DNA from: Alphaproteobacteria bacterium UBA7691
GTDB taxonomy: Bacteria; Pseudomonadota; Alphaproteobacteria; Ferrovibrionales; Ferrovibrionaceae
Direction of reading: 5' to 3'
Assembly: GCA_002482765.1 (NCBI GenBank)
Contig: DLGP01000040.1
Location: 1 to 20,839, forward strand
Length of the DNA: 20,839 bases
In this document: piece by piece, positions 1 through 8,406 of the stretch
Layout of the letters: every line of letters begins with the position of its first letter
Position numbering within the stretch: the first letter of the stretch is position 1
Program-made: the position numbers and the translations under genes
Notes under the pieces: model-generated
Databases searched by the model: none
The model's input: only the letters and a program-made list of their open reading frames with translations
Told to the model about the DNA's origin: nothing

Positions 1-187
1 GCTCGAACTGGCCGACCTCGTGGGGCGTGGCGATCAGCAGGATGTCGCGGATGCCCGCCAGCATCAGCGTGGGCAGCGGGTAGTAGACCATCGGCTTGTC
101 GTAGACGGGCAGCAGCTGCTTGCTCAGGCCGTGGGTGATCGGGTGCAGGCGGGAGCCGGTGCCGCCGGCCAGGATGATGCCTTTCAT
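1..187 (-). CDS. rfbA: Glucose-1-phosphate thymidylyltransferase, N-terminal part (runs off the left edge)
   Basis: Only about the first 62 residues are present; the rest lies beyond base 1. They begin MKGIILAGGTGSRLHPIT, followed by KQLLPVYDKPMVYYPL. These are the nucleotide-binding glycine loop and the KQLLPVYDKPM signature of RmlA/RfbA, which makes dTDP-glucose from dTTP and glucose-1-phosphate in the cytoplasm. The ATG at 187 has a GGAG ribosome site about 8 bases upstream and starts 18 bases after the rfbB stop, so the two are probably co-transcribed. Third codon positions are almost all G or C, more so than in most genes here, though the sample is short. The family call is secure; completeness cannot be judged. 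Confidence 0.93.
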   Translation of the reverse strand, partial: MKGIILAGGTGSRLHPITHGLSKQLLPVYDKPMVYYPLPTLMLAGIRDILLIATPHEVGQFE

Positions 188-205
188 CGCGCGTTCTCCG
201 TCACG

Positions 206-1255
206 TCACTTCGCCAGGCCGATACGGCCACGATCATAAGCTTGCGTGGCGCGCCGGCACCAGGCGGCATTGTCGAGATACCATTTCACCGTCTGGCGCA
301 GGCCCGAGGTTACGTCATAAACCGGCTGCCAGCCCAGTTCGGTCTCGCACTTCGTCGGGTCAATCGCATAGCGCTTGTCATGCCCCGGGCGGTCGGCGAC
401 ATAGCGGATATATTCGGCATATTTGCGCCCGGTGGGCTGCGGCGCAAAATCATCCAGCAAGGCGCACAGGCTGTGCACAATCTCCAGATTCTGCCGCGTG
501 CCGCGCGCGCCGATCAGATAGGTCTCGCCCACCCGGCCGGCCTGCATCACGCGCTGCAAGGCGGCGGCATGATCTTCCACATGAATCCAGTCACGCACCT
601 GATCGCCCTGGCCATAAACCGGTAGGCCCTTGCCATCCAGCGCGTTCAGGATCATCAGCGGGATCAGCTTTTCCGGAAACTGATACGGGCCGTAGTTATT
701 GCCGCAATTGGTCACCAGGATCGGCAAGCCATAAGTGCGGCCAAAGGCGCGCGCCAGATGATCGGATGATGCCTTGCTCGCCGCATAGGGCGAATTCGGC
801 TTGTAGGGGCTGTTCTCGGTGAAGAAACTGGCCGGCTCGGCATCGCCATAAACTTCATCGGTGGAAACCTGCAAATGCCGGAACGCGACCTTGCCGGCCT
901 CATCCAGGCCGCGCCAGTATTCCAGCGCCGCTTCCAGCAGCACCAACGTGCCGGTGACATTGGTTTCGATAAACGGCGCCGGGCTGTCGATTGAGCGATC
1001 AACATGGCTTTCCGCTGCCAGGTGATACACCGCCTGCGGCTTCACCTCGGCATAAAGCGCGCCGATGCCCTTGCGGTCGCAAATATCAAGCTGCACAAAA
1101 CGATGCAGCTCGGGATTGGGCAGGTCGGCGATATTGTCCAGGTTGGCGGCATAGGTCAGCTTGTCCACCGTCACCACGCGCGTGCCGGCGGCATTAAGCT
1201 GCCGCACCAAAGCCGAGCCGATGAAACCCGCGCCGCCCGTTACGATTACCGTCAT
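206..1255 (-). CDS. rfbB: dTDP-glucose 4,6-dehydratase
   Basis: This 349-residue extended SDR has the usual RmlB length. It converts dTDP-glucose to dTDP-4-keto-6-deoxyglucose, the second step toward dTDP-L-rhamnose and related sugars. The NAD-binding loop GGAGFIG is at residues 7-13. The catalytic Thr-Asp-Glu of STDEVYGD is at 132-134, and YxxxK is Tyr157/Lys161 in SPYAASK. The TDE triad separates RmlB from Gmd and from plain epimerases. The ATG at 1255 has a strong GGAGG ribosome site 5-6 bases upstream. It lies 45 bases after gmd and just before rfbA. rfbC and rfbD would be expected to the left of the window. Confidence 0.95.
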   Translation of the reverse strand: MTVIVTGGAGFIGSALVRQLNAAGTRVVTVDKLTYAANLDNIADLPNPELHRFVQLDICDRKGIGALYAEVKPQAVYHLAAESHVDRSIDSPAPFIETNVTGTLVLLEAALEYWRGLDEAGKVAFRHLQVSTDEVYGDAEPASFFTENSPYKPNSPYAASKASSDHLARAFGRTYGLPILVTNCGNNYGPYQFPEKLIPLMILNALDGKGLPVYGQGDQVRDWIHVEDHAAALQRVMQAGRVGETYLIGARGTRQNLEIVHSLCALLDDFAPQPTGRKYAEYIRYVADRPGHDKRYAIDPTKCETELGWQPVYDVTSGLRQTVKWYLDNAAWCRRATQAYDRGRIGLAK

Positions 1256-1300
1256 GCCCGCCTCCTCAACGCGCCCCGCCCGTGCGATCAGGCAGCGGCT

Positions 1301-2356
1301 TTATTCGGCCGCAGGGCTGTGAACCAGCTTCGTGTCGGCTGCCACCATATCGGCAATCATCTGCCGGAAGCTGATCTTGGGCTTCCAGCCAAGGATGGTG
1401 TTGGCCCGCTCGGGATTGCCGAGCAGGTAATCAACTTCCGTGGGGCGGAAATAGCGCGGGTCGATCTGCACCAGAACATCGCCGGTCTTGGCGTTGACGC
1501 CAACTTCTTCAAGCTCGCTGCCGCGCCACTCAATCTGGATGCCTGCTTCAGCAAAAGCCAGTTCGACAAATTCGCGCACGGTATGGGCTTCGCCGGTGGC
1601 CAGCACAAAATCATCCGGCTTATCATGTTGGAGGATGCGCCACATGCCCTCAACATAATCGCGGGCATCACCCCAATCGCGCAGGGAATTCAAATTGCCG
1701 AGATACAGCCGGTCCTGCTTGCCGGCAACGATAGCCGCCACGGCCCGGGTGATTTTGCGGGTGACAAAAGTCTCGCCGCGGGTTGGGCCTTCATGGTTGA
1801 ACAGGATACCGTTCGACGCGAACATGCCATAGGCTTCGCGGTAATTCCGCGTGATCCAGTAGGCGTAAAGTTTGGCGGCGGCATAGGGGCTGCGCGGCTC
1901 AAACGGCGTATATTCGGATTGCGGCGGCTTGGCATTGCCATACAATTCCGAAGTTGATGCCTGATAGAAGCGCACTTTGTCGTTCATGCGCAGGATGCGG
2001 ATCGCTTCCAACAGGCGCAGTGTACCCAGGCCATCCGAATTGGCGGTATATTCCGGGGTTTCAAAGCTGACCTGAACATGGCTTTGCGCCGCCAGATTAT
2101 AAATCTCATCCGGCTGCACTTCCTGCACCACCCGGATCAGGTTGGTGGCATCGGTCAGATCGCCGTAATGCAGAAAAAGATTCACGCCGGACGTATGTGG
2201 GTCCTGATAAAGATGCTCAATGCGGCCAGTATTGAAAGAGGCGGAGCGGCGCTTCAGGCCGTGAACCACATAGCCCTTCTGTAACAGCAATTCTGCCAGC
2301 AAGGCACCATCTTGACCCGTCACACCAGTGATGAAGGCGACTTTCTTCTTATCCAT
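1301..2356 (-). CDS. gmd: GDP-mannose 4,6-dehydratase (canonical copy)
   Basis: This 351-residue protein converts GDP-D-mannose to GDP-4-keto-6-deoxy-D-mannose, the precursor of GDP-L-fucose, GDP-D-rhamnose, colitose and perosamine. Visible features are the NADP loop GVTGQDG at 11-17, the Arg-rich segment KRRSASFNTGRIEHLY at 35-50 that in known Gmd proteins helps bind NADP across subunits, catalytic Thr135 and Glu137 in ASTSELYG, Tyr158/Lys162 in SPYAAAK, and the FNHE..P.RGETFVTRK signature near 187-201. It is the first gene of the leftward unit with rfbB and rfbA. A second, divergent Gmd lies at 16052-17047. No standard fucose synthase or Rmd is visible to use the product. Confidence 0.95.
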   Translation of the reverse strand: MDKKKVAFITGVTGQDGALLAELLLQKGYVVHGLKRRSASFNTGRIEHLYQDPHTSGVNLFLHYGDLTDATNLIRVVQEVQPDEIYNLAAQSHVQVSFETPEYTANSDGLGTLRLLEAIRILRMNDKVRFYQASTSELYGNAKPPQSEYTPFEPRSPYAAAKLYAYWITRNYREAYGMFASNGILFNHEGPTRGETFVTRKITRAVAAIVAGKQDRLYLGNLNSLRDWGDARDYVEGMWRILQHDKPDDFVLATGEAHTVREFVELAFAEAGIQIEWRGSELEEVGVNAKTGDVLVQIDPRYFRPTEVDYLLGNPERANTILGWKPKISFRQMIADMVAADTKLVHSPAAE

Positions 2357-2512
2357 ACAGCGAGCTTTTTCTGTGCAGGTTAGAGAATGGGGCGTTTATT
2401 TCATGGTTTTTTAGCTTGGGCCAAGTCGTAACATGCTGTGCAGTAATTGTCTATTATGCGCGCCTGGATTGTCGCGCGGCCTGGGCGGATAGACAAACAC
2501 CGCCTGGATACT

Positions 2513-2529
2513 TGCCCATACTATGGGCA
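2513..2529. promoter_or_regulatory. 17-base palindrome, possible operator
   Basis: TGCCCATA, one central base, then TATGGGCA: a perfect inverted repeat with 8-base arms in the gmd/manC divergent region. The size and symmetry fit a dimeric regulator site, but no regulator gene is in the window. A chance palindrome cannot be excluded. Confidence 0.3.
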
Positions 2530-2570
2530 GCCTGCCCCGGACAACACGGCAAAAACAGAAAAATCCATAA

Positions 2571-2681
2571 CATATTGATATTAAAAAAGCTTATGCAGCG
2601 GCGCGGGATAAGGCCCCGGCCTGGTGGCCCGCCGGATACAATCTGGCGATGGCCTTGGACGAGCGCGGCCTATTAGGCTAG
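2571..2681 (+). pseudogene. Possible relic of the C-terminal end of a TPR-repeat protein
   Basis: In one plus-strand frame the bases from just after a stop at 2568-2570 to the TAG at 2679-2681 encode a stretch containing AARDKAPAWWPAGYNLAMAL, followed by DERGLLG and the stop. It resembles a tetratricopeptide repeat (alternating A, W/Y, NLA.AL and a final G). There is no suitable start codon and no second repeat, so this is at most a gene fragment. The resemblance is judged by eye over some 30 residues and could be chance. Confidence 0.3.
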
Positions 2682-2799
2682 GCTTCGGGCGCCCAGTTTC
2701 GAGTGGTCGGCAATCTGGTTTTTTGCTAATCAGGCCCCGGCCGTCAAACTAAAGGCCAAGCCATAGATTCCCATTATTTTGGATGTAGAAACGGCCAAT

Positions 2800-4248
2800 A
2801 TGACGACACCATCCTTTATCGTTCCTGTGGTGCTTTGTGGCGGCACTGGCACCAGACTTTGGCCGTTATCGCGCCGGGCGCTGCCCAAACAATTTCTGGC
2901 AATGGATGGCGCAGCCACCATGTTGCAGGAAACCGCCACCCGGTTGAGCAATCCCGCGCTGCAACCGACCTGGTTTGTATGCAGCGACGAGCATCGCTTC
3001 ATGATCGCCGAACAGTTGCGCCGCACCGGATTGCCGGTGGGGCGGATTCTGCTTGAGCCGGCGGCACGCGGCACCGCGCCGGCCGCAGCGATTGCGGCAT
3101 TGGCCTGCCTGGCCCAATGCGCAGGCACCGACCAGGAGCCTTTGCTTCTGGTGGCGCCGGCCGATCATGTTGTGCGCGATGCCGACACTCTGCTCAGCAC
3201 CATCCTGGCGGCAGCCGATGCCGCCCGGGCCGGCCATATGGTGGTTTTTGGTATTGAACCGAATGCGCCAGAAACCGGCTATGGCTATATCAAGGCGGGT
3301 GCGATGCTGGCCACGGCCGAGAGCGCAACGACAGCCCGGCATGTTGACCGCTTTGTGGAAAAGCCGGATCGCACGCGTGCCGAGGCTTTCCTGGCCGAAG
3401 GCAGCTATTATTGGAATAGCGGCATCTTCCTGTTTTCGGCCCGGCGCTTCCTGGCCGAACTGGAACAGCATCGCCCGGATATTCTGGCGGCCTGCCAAGC
3501 TGCCACCAAAAACTTGCAGACCGATGCCGATTTTGTCCGTGTTGACGCCGAGGCTTTTGCCGCCTGCCCGTCTGATGCCATCGACACCGCCGTGATGGAG
3601 CGCACCGACAAGGCCACGGTGCTGCCCCTGAGCGCGGGCTGGAGCGATGTTGGCACCTGGTCGGCATTGTGGGATATCGGCAGCCGCGATAGCGACGACA
3701 ATGTAACGCGCGGCAATGTGCATGCCATCGACTGCACCGGCTCCTACCTGCGCAGCGAAGGGCCGCTGATCGCCACCCTGGGTGTATCCGACCTGCTGGT
3801 GGTGGCCACCGACGACGCCGTGCTGGTGGCACCGCGCGACCGGGCGCAGGATTTACGCCAGATCGTTGATCGGCTGAAGCAGGCGCAATGCGAAGAAGTG
3901 GATCAGAGCGCCACCGTCTATCGCCCCTGGGGCTATTTCCGGCGCATCGATGCCGGGGCGCGTTTCCAGGTCAAGCATATCATGGTCAACCCGGGCGCCA
4001 GCCTGTCGTTGCAGATGCACCATCACCGCGCCGAGCATTGGGTGGTGGTCAGCGGCACGGCCCGGGTGGTGCGCGGTGACGATACCTTCCTGCTGTCGGA
4101 AAACCAGTCGACCTATATTCCGATTGGGGTGACGCATCGGCTGGAAAATCCCGGCCGGCTGCCGCTATCGCTGATCGAAATCCAGTCTGGCAGCTATCTG
4201 GGTGAAGACGATATCGTGCGTTTCCAGGATACGTTCGGGCGCGTCTGA
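2800..4248 (+). CDS. manC: Mannose-1-phosphate guanylyltransferase / mannose-6-phosphate isomerase (type II)
   Basis: This bifunctional enzyme makes GDP-mannose and interconverts fructose-6-P and mannose-6-P in the cytoplasm. With the ATG at 2800 it has 482 residues, normal for the family. The N-terminal nucleotidyltransferase shows CGGTGTRLWPLSR at 13-25 with PKQF after it, and FVEKP at 185-189 in the sugar-phosphate site. The C-terminal cupin isomerase domain shows YRPWGYF and the metal site QMHHHRAEH at 405-413. An in-frame TTG at 2779 would add seven residues; I prefer the ATG because family members begin just before the GG.GTR loop. It stands alone on the plus strand, convergent with manB, with which it forms the GDP-mannose supply. 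Confidence 0.95.
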   Translation: MTTPSFIVPVVLCGGTGTRLWPLSRRALPKQFLAMDGAATMLQETATRLSNPALQPTWFVCSDEHRFMIAEQLRRTGLPVGRILLEPAARGTAPAAAIAALACLAQCAGTDQEPLLLVAPADHVVRDADTLLSTILAAADAARAGHMVVFGIEPNAPETGYGYIKAGAMLATAESATTARHVDRFVEKPDRTRAEAFLAEGSYYWNSGIFLFSARRFLAELEQHRPDILAACQAATKNLQTDADFVRVDAEAFAACPSDAIDTAVMERTDKATVLPLSAGWSDVGTWSALWDIGSRDSDDNVTRGNVHAIDCTGSYLRSEGPLIATLGVSDLLVVATDDAVLVAPRDRAQDLRQIVDRLKQAQCEEVDQSATVYRPWGYFRRIDAGARFQVKHIMVNPGASLSLQMHHHRAEHWVVVSGTARVVRGDDTFLLSENQSTYIPIGVTHRLENPGRLPLSLIEIQSGSYLGEDDIVRFQDTFGRV

Positions 4249-4259
4249 CTTGAATATCG

Positions 4260-4288
4260 CGGCCTGCCGCTCAATAGCCGGCAGGCCG
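4260..4288. terminator. Hairpin between convergent manC and manB
   Basis: CGGCCTGCCG (4260-4269) pairs perfectly with CGGCAGGCCG (4279-4288) around a 9-base loop. It begins 12 bases after the manC stop and overlaps the last codons of manB, so it could stop transcription from both sides. Neither side has a T-run, so it is not a classical intrinsic terminator. Confidence 0.45.
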
Positions 4289-5653
4289 GGCGATGCCGCA
4301 GGCATCAAGATGGCGCCAGAGTGAATCAAGCAGGATCGGCAAGCCTTGCGGTGCCGTTGCCTCGCAACGCGCCACCAGCACCGCCTGCGTGTTTGAAGCG
4401 CGCAGCAGCCACCAGCCCTGTTCAGTATCGGTGCGAATGCCATCCACCGCATTGAAAATGGTGCCGGCAGCATACAGCCGCGCCCGCACCTCGGCAATCA
4501 CGTCAAATTTGCGCACATCCGGGCAATCAATGCGGATTTCCGGCGTGTTGTAGATTTGCGGCAGGCATTGGCGCCAATCGGCTAGGCCCTGATCGGGCCA
4601 GCCGGCTACGATGCCGAGTAATCGCACAGCGGCATAGAGCGCATCGTCGAAACCATAATAACGGTCGGCAAAAAAGATATGCCCGCTCATCTCGCCGGCC
4701 AGCGGCGAACCGATATCGGCCATCATGGTCTTGATCAGGGAATGCCCGGTGCGCCCCATCACTGCCTTGCCGCCCAGCTTGTCGACCTGATCGAAAAACA
4801 CTTTCGACGCCTTCACATCGGCAATGATCGATGCGCCCGGCTGGGCTGCCAGAATCTGTTCGGCAAACACGATCAGCAACTGATCGCCCCACAAAATCTC
4901 ACCTTGACCATCCACCACGCCAATACGATCACCATCGCCATCAAAAGCGATACCGAGATCGGCACCTTCGGCGCGTACAGCCGCAATCAGATCGAGCAGG
5001 TTATGCGGCTCTGTCGGATCGGGGTGATGATTGGGGAAATTGCCGTCGATTTCGCCATACAACACCGTGTTCTGGCCTGGCAGACGCTGCGCCAGGGCCG
5101 TCGCCACCTCGCCGGCAGCGCCATTGCCACAATCCCAGATCACGCGCAGTGGCCGGCCGGGGGTAAAATCGCGCAATAGCCGCTGCACATATTCCTCAAA
5201 TACCGAATCCTGGCTCGCCGCCCCATCACCCTGTTCATAATCCCCGGCAGCGGCCAGCCGGCCGATATCAAGAATATCGGCGCCAAAGAACGGCTTGTTG
5301 CCAAACACCATCTTGAAGCCATTGTGATTGGCCGGGTTATGCGAGCCGGTAACCATGATGCCGCCATCGGCGTTTCGTGCCTTGGCGGCATAGTACAGCA
5401 TCGGTGTCGGGCCGCAGCCGATCTGCATTGCCGTGCATCCGGTGCTGGTCAGGCCACGCACCAGGGCGGCGGCCATTGCCGGGCTGGAAAGCCTGCCATC
5501 CCAGCCAACACAGACCATGCTGCCACCAGCCCGGCGCACGCGGGTGCCGAAAGCCCGGCCGATGGCTTCGGCATCCAATTCCGACAGGGTTTCGCCAACA
5601 ATGCCGCGAATATCGTATTCGCGCAGAATGCTGTTATGAAAAACATGCGTCAT
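4271..5653 (-). CDS. manB: Phosphomannomutase / phosphoglucomutase
   Basis: This 460-residue alpha-D-phosphohexomutase of the AlgC/ManB type interconverts mannose-6-P and mannose-1-P (often glucose phosphates too), feeding ManC. All four active-site loops are visible: the phosphoserine loop TGSHNP (Ser104), the metal loop DGDGDR (Asp238, 240, 242), the sugar loop GEMSGH (321-325) and the phosphate loop RASNT (418-422). The ATG at 5653 is preferred over a TTG at 5674, since the protein then starts MTHVFHNSILREYDIRG as family members do. It is the last gene of the leftward operon, 38 bases after the FAD oxidoreductase, and converges on manC. Confidence 0.94.
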   Translation of the reverse strand: MTHVFHNSILREYDIRGIVGETLSELDAEAIGRAFGTRVRRAGGSMVCVGWDGRLSSPAMAAALVRGLTSTGCTAMQIGCGPTPMLYYAAKARNADGGIMVTGSHNPANHNGFKMVFGNKPFFGADILDIGRLAAAGDYEQGDGAASQDSVFEEYVQRLLRDFTPGRPLRVIWDCGNGAAGEVATALAQRLPGQNTVLYGEIDGNFPNHHPDPTEPHNLLDLIAAVRAEGADLGIAFDGDGDRIGVVDGQGEILWGDQLLIVFAEQILAAQPGASIIADVKASKVFFDQVDKLGGKAVMGRTGHSLIKTMMADIGSPLAGEMSGHIFFADRYYGFDDALYAAVRLLGIVAGWPDQGLADWRQCLPQIYNTPEIRIDCPDVRKFDVIAEVRARLYAAGTIFNAVDGIRTDTEQGWWLLRASNTQAVLVARCEATAPQGLPILLDSLWRHLDACGIARPAGY

Positions 5654-5691
5654 GGCAGTGTCCCGAAAATACAATGCGGCATCAAGCCGGC

Positions 5692-7062
5692 TTACGCCTG
5701 CGGCTTGCCCGCGGACAGGGAATGCACGATATGGGCAGCCACCTTCTTGCCTTCACGAATGGCATAATTGGTACCCCGGTCTTCAGGATATACCTGCGCC
5801 ATGGTGGAAATCAGCACATTGTCCAGCGGCGTCTGCATTCCCGGCACGATCTTGGAATAATGCTTTTCCACGATCGGCTGGGCATAATCCGCACGCCAGA
5901 CATAATGCTGCTTGATCCAGGATTTCTCCAGCGCCGGAAACATACGTTTCAGATGCGGCAGGGCAAATTCGAGCAGCTCGTCATCCGGCATGGTGTAGAA
6001 CGCATCAGTCGCCGGCAGGTAGCGCGACAGATAGACGATATGGCTGTTGCCGTAATATTCCGGCGGCTCAAAATTGGTATGCTCGATCACACCGACAAAG
6101 GGAAAACCGGGATCGTTGACATTGAGCCAGTAAGTGCTCGACAGGCTGCGGTCGAGTTGCAGCACCAAACAGATATTGGCCAGATACTGCACGCGACGTA
6201 ATGCCTGCAAATAGGTTTCAGGGGCGGCATCCTGCAACAGGTTGGCGGCATCCGGCAAAGCGGTGGTCAACAGCACGGTATTGGCCTTGTAAACCCCCTT
6301 CGAGGTTTCCACTGCCACGGCGCGGCCATTCTCGGCGAGCACGCGCCGCGCCGACACACCGGTTTCGATACGGCCGCCCCGGCGCAGGATCTCCTCGCCC
6401 ATATGTCGCGCCAGCGCCGCAAAGCCGCCACGGTAATAAGCCAGCATCTCCTTGCCGCTATTGGCGCGGCTGCCGCCACGCAGCACCAGCTTCTTCCAGA
6501 ACCATACGGCGGAGATTGTATCGGCGAACACGCCGAACTTGCCCACCAGCAGCGGTTCCCACACCACCTTGAAAACCTTTTCGCCGAACAGTTCGAGCAG
6601 CCATTCGCGCGACGAGCGGTTTTCCAGCTGCATCCAGTCGCGCACCTGCCGCGCCCGCAACACGCCGATGCCAAGCCGGATACGCTCCAGAAACGGCAGG
6701 GCGCTGAAACGCAGCAGATCCATCGGTGTGCTGAGGCGGAAAAAATTGTTGGAGAAATACATGCCGGTGCGGGCTTCATGCGTCACCACGCAATCGCCGC
6801 GCCCGAGTTCGGCAACCAGATCAGTCACTTCACGATCACTGACAAACCAGTGATGATAGAATTTCTCCAGCTCGAAACCGCCGATATCAAAGCCGCCAGC
6901 CAGGCCGCCGAGCGATGTGTCCTGTTCCAGCACCAGCACCGAGCGCCCCTGACGGGTCAGGTCAAGCGCAGCCGAAAGGCCGGTGAAGCCGCCGCCAACG
7001 ATCAGGCAGTCAACGGCTGCGTCATCGGTGGCCTGAATGGTCGGGAGAACTACTTGCGTCAT
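5692..7062 (-). CDS. FAD/NAD(P)-dependent oxidoreductase, amine oxidase / protoporphyrinogen oxidase-like
   Basis: This 456-residue flavoprotein has a clear N-terminal dinucleotide fold: IVGGGFTGLSAA (about 21-32), the ADP-ribose-binding Glu in VLVLEQD (about Glu46) and LGGLAGG at 51-57. The C-terminal FAD motif PEDRGTNYAIREGKKVA is also present. The fold is that of the protoporphyrinogen oxidase, amine oxidase and UDP-galactopyranose mutase-like group; the substrate is unknown. The start is well fixed because its ATG (7062) overlaps the gtrA stop as ATGA, the usual sign of translational coupling. Position after a GtrB-like GT2 and GtrA suggests it acts on a sugar nucleotide or polyprenyl-linked sugar, but that is inference. 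Haem or carotenoid metabolism is unlikely from context. Confidence 0.85.
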   Translation of the reverse strand: MTQVVLPTIQATDDAAVDCLIVGGGFTGLSAALDLTRQGRSVLVLEQDTSLGGLAGGFDIGGFELEKFYHHWFVSDREVTDLVAELGRGDCVVTHEARTGMYFSNNFFRLSTPMDLLRFSALPFLERIRLGIGVLRARQVRDWMQLENRSSREWLLELFGEKVFKVVWEPLLVGKFGVFADTISAVWFWKKLVLRGGSRANSGKEMLAYYRGGFAALARHMGEEILRRGGRIETGVSARRVLAENGRAVAVETSKGVYKANTVLLTTALPDAANLLQDAAPETYLQALRRVQYLANICLVLQLDRSLSSTYWLNVNDPGFPFVGVIEHTNFEPPEYYGNSHIVYLSRYLPATDAFYTMPDDELLEFALPHLKRMFPALEKSWIKQHYVWRADYAQPIVEKHYSKIVPGMQTPLDNVLISTMAQVYPEDRGTNYAIREGKKVAAHIVHSLSAGKPQA

Positions 7063-7457
7063 GGGGAAGCCTGAGCTGATTTGAATGTGATCAGGCGGTT
7101 TAGGCTGAATTGCAGCACCAGAACAACGCCGAGGGTGAGAAGTTTTGCCAGAATCGGATGCAGCAGCAGCCCTTCGATCATCCACCACAACATTACGGTG
7201 GAGACCAGATAGCCGGTGAAGGCAACGCCACAGAACACTGCCAGCCGCAGCAGCGGCCGGTCAAAAACCTTGAAGGTGAAGGCCCGGTTGAGCACAAAGC
7301 TGAGCAGGGTGCCACCAGCATAGCCGGCCAAATTCGCGAACTGATACCAAACATCGGCATGCAGCAGCACGGTATAGAGCACAAAATCCAGTGCCACGCC
7401 GCTGCCGCCGCATAACGCATAAAGCACAAACTGCCGCAAGGCGGGATTATTGAGCAT
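7059..7457 (-). CDS. gtrA: GtrA-family membrane protein (putative polyprenyl-phosphate-sugar flippase)
   Basis: This small 132-residue protein has four hydrophobic segments in two halves, each half ending in the GtrA hallmark: FVLNRAFTFK and FSLNRLITFK. GtrA proteins are thought to flip undecaprenyl-phosphate-linked sugars from the cytoplasmic to the periplasmic face. The chosen ATG (7457) has GAAG six bases upstream and lies inside the 3' end of the GT2 gene, giving an 11-base overlap; an ATG at 7463 is also possible. The stop overlaps the FAD oxidoreductase start by 4 bases. The neighbouring GtrB-like transferase is its expected partner. Confidence 0.9.
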   Translation of the reverse strand: MLNNPALRQFVLYALCGGSGVALDFVLYTVLLHADVWYQFANLAGYAGGTLLSFVLNRAFTFKVFDRPLLRLAVFCGVAFTGYLVSTVMLWWMIEGLLLHPILAKLLTLGVVLVLQFSLNRLITFKSAQASP

Positions 7458-8406
7458 TGTCATCTTCAACATTGGCGCTGGCCGCAACCGTGTATTGCGG
7501 TTTGCCGGTCAGCATCATGAAAATATTGCCGATATACTCGCCGACGATGCCGATGCAGGAAAGCTGCGCGCCGCCCAGGATCAACGAGGCAACCACCACC
7601 GAAGACCAGCCGACCGGCATGGCATTCAAGGTGAAACGCTGCACCACCAGCAGGATGGCCAGCATAAGGCCGGCAAATGACAGCAGCAGGCCCATCAACA
7701 TGGCAAGGCGCAACGGAATGATGGTGGTGGAGGTGGACATGCGCATCAGCAGCCGGGTTGATTTCAGCAAGCTATAGCCGCCGGTGCCGTGCAGGCGCGG
7801 ATGATGCTTGGCTTCAACCGATGTGATGTTGCGCGTCAGGCTGAGGATGATGCTGTCGATATAAATCGACACACCACGATATTTCACCACCTCATCGGCA
7901 AGTTCACGCGAGAAGGCCTTGAACGGCGACAGGTAGAGGTCTTTCGGCTTGCGCAGCAATACACGCGCCAGCATGTCGTTGAATTTGCTGCCCAGGCGCT
8001 TCCACAGCGCATGATGCCGCGTTGGAAATTTTGCGTAGCAGACATCGAAGCCTTGGCTCACCTGCTCGCACAGCATGGCGATATCATCCGGCGCATGCTG
8101 CAAATCGTCGTCCATGGTGACAACAATCTTGCCGCGCACGGCATTCAGGCCGGCCATGATGGCGTTATGCTGGCCGACATTGTGGCGCAGGTTGAAACCG
8201 CGCACCATCGGGTTGGCTTTGCACAGTTCGACGATAACCTGCCAGCTGTTATCCGGCCCGCAATCATGCACCAGGATCACTTCGAAGGAACGATCCTGTA
8301 AAGCTTCGCGAATCCTGGCGATCAGGTCTGGAAGTATTTTTTCACTTCGATAGACCGGAATGACTATGGATATGTCATATTGCTTTGACCTAACCATGGT
8401 GGACAT
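7447..8406 (-). CDS. Family 2 glycosyltransferase, GtrB / dolichol-P-mannose synthase-like
   Basis: This 319-residue enzyme probably transfers a sugar from a nucleotide donor to a polyprenyl phosphate at the inner membrane. The N-terminal GT2 domain begins ISIVIPVYRSE near residue 12. The metal-binding acidic run MDDDLQH is at Asp99-101, and RHNVGQHNAIMAGL at about 74-87 is typical of GtrB/ArnC/DPM1. Two membrane segments follow (about 228-258 and 266-292), the second ending in the GtrB motif GEYIGNIF. The ATG at 8406 has an AGGA site 6-7 bases upstream and overlaps the SDR gene by 17 bases. GtrA follows directly. The sugar cannot be read from sequence; GDP-mannose and UDP-glucose are both possible. 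Confidence 0.9.
   Translation of the reverse strand: MSTMVRSKQYDISIVIPVYRSEKILPDLIARIREALQDRSFEVILVHDCGPDNSWQVIVELCKANPMVRGFNLRHNVGQHNAIMAGLNAVRGKIVVTMDDDLQHAPDDIAMLCEQVSQGFDVCYAKFPTRHHALWKRLGSKFNDMLARVLLRKPKDLYLSPFKAFSRELADEVVKYRGVSIYIDSIILSLTRNITSVEAKHHPRLHGTGGYSLLKSTRLLMRMSTSTTIIPLRLAMLMGLLLSFAGLMLAILLVVQRFTLNAMPVGWSSVVVASLILGGAQLSCIGIVGEYIGNIFMMLTGKPQYTVAASANVEDDNAQ

Larger units (their letters stand above)
2357..2799. promoter_or_regulatory. Divergent intergenic region between gmd and manC
   Basis: These 443 bases separate two divergently transcribed nucleotide-sugar genes, so promoters for both should lie here. I find no convincing -35/-10 pair for either gene. The best rightward candidate is GTAACA at 2428-2433 with TATTAT at 2452-2457 (18-base spacing), which would leave a leader of about 340 bases before manC. 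The region also holds a 17-base palindrome (2513-2529), two copies of CGCCTGGAT 40 bases apart (2461 and 2501), an AT-rich stretch near 2550-2590, and a TPR-like relic (2571-2681). No credible complete gene is present. Confidence 0.4.

Noticed and set aside
1004..1957. Long plus-strand open frame opposite rfbB and gmd (317 codons)
   Set aside because: It crosses two well-supported genes in antisense and shows no protein motif. Long antisense frames are expected in GC-rich coding DNA.
2416..2676. 86-codon open frame in the gmd/manC intergenic region
   Set aside because: It starts with TTG without a ribosome site, its translation looks random, and it is in a different frame from the TPR-like relic.
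2866..3723. Minus-strand open frame opposite manC (285 codons)
   Set aside because: It lies wholly within manC, which has all catalytic motifs, and its translation has no recognisable domain.
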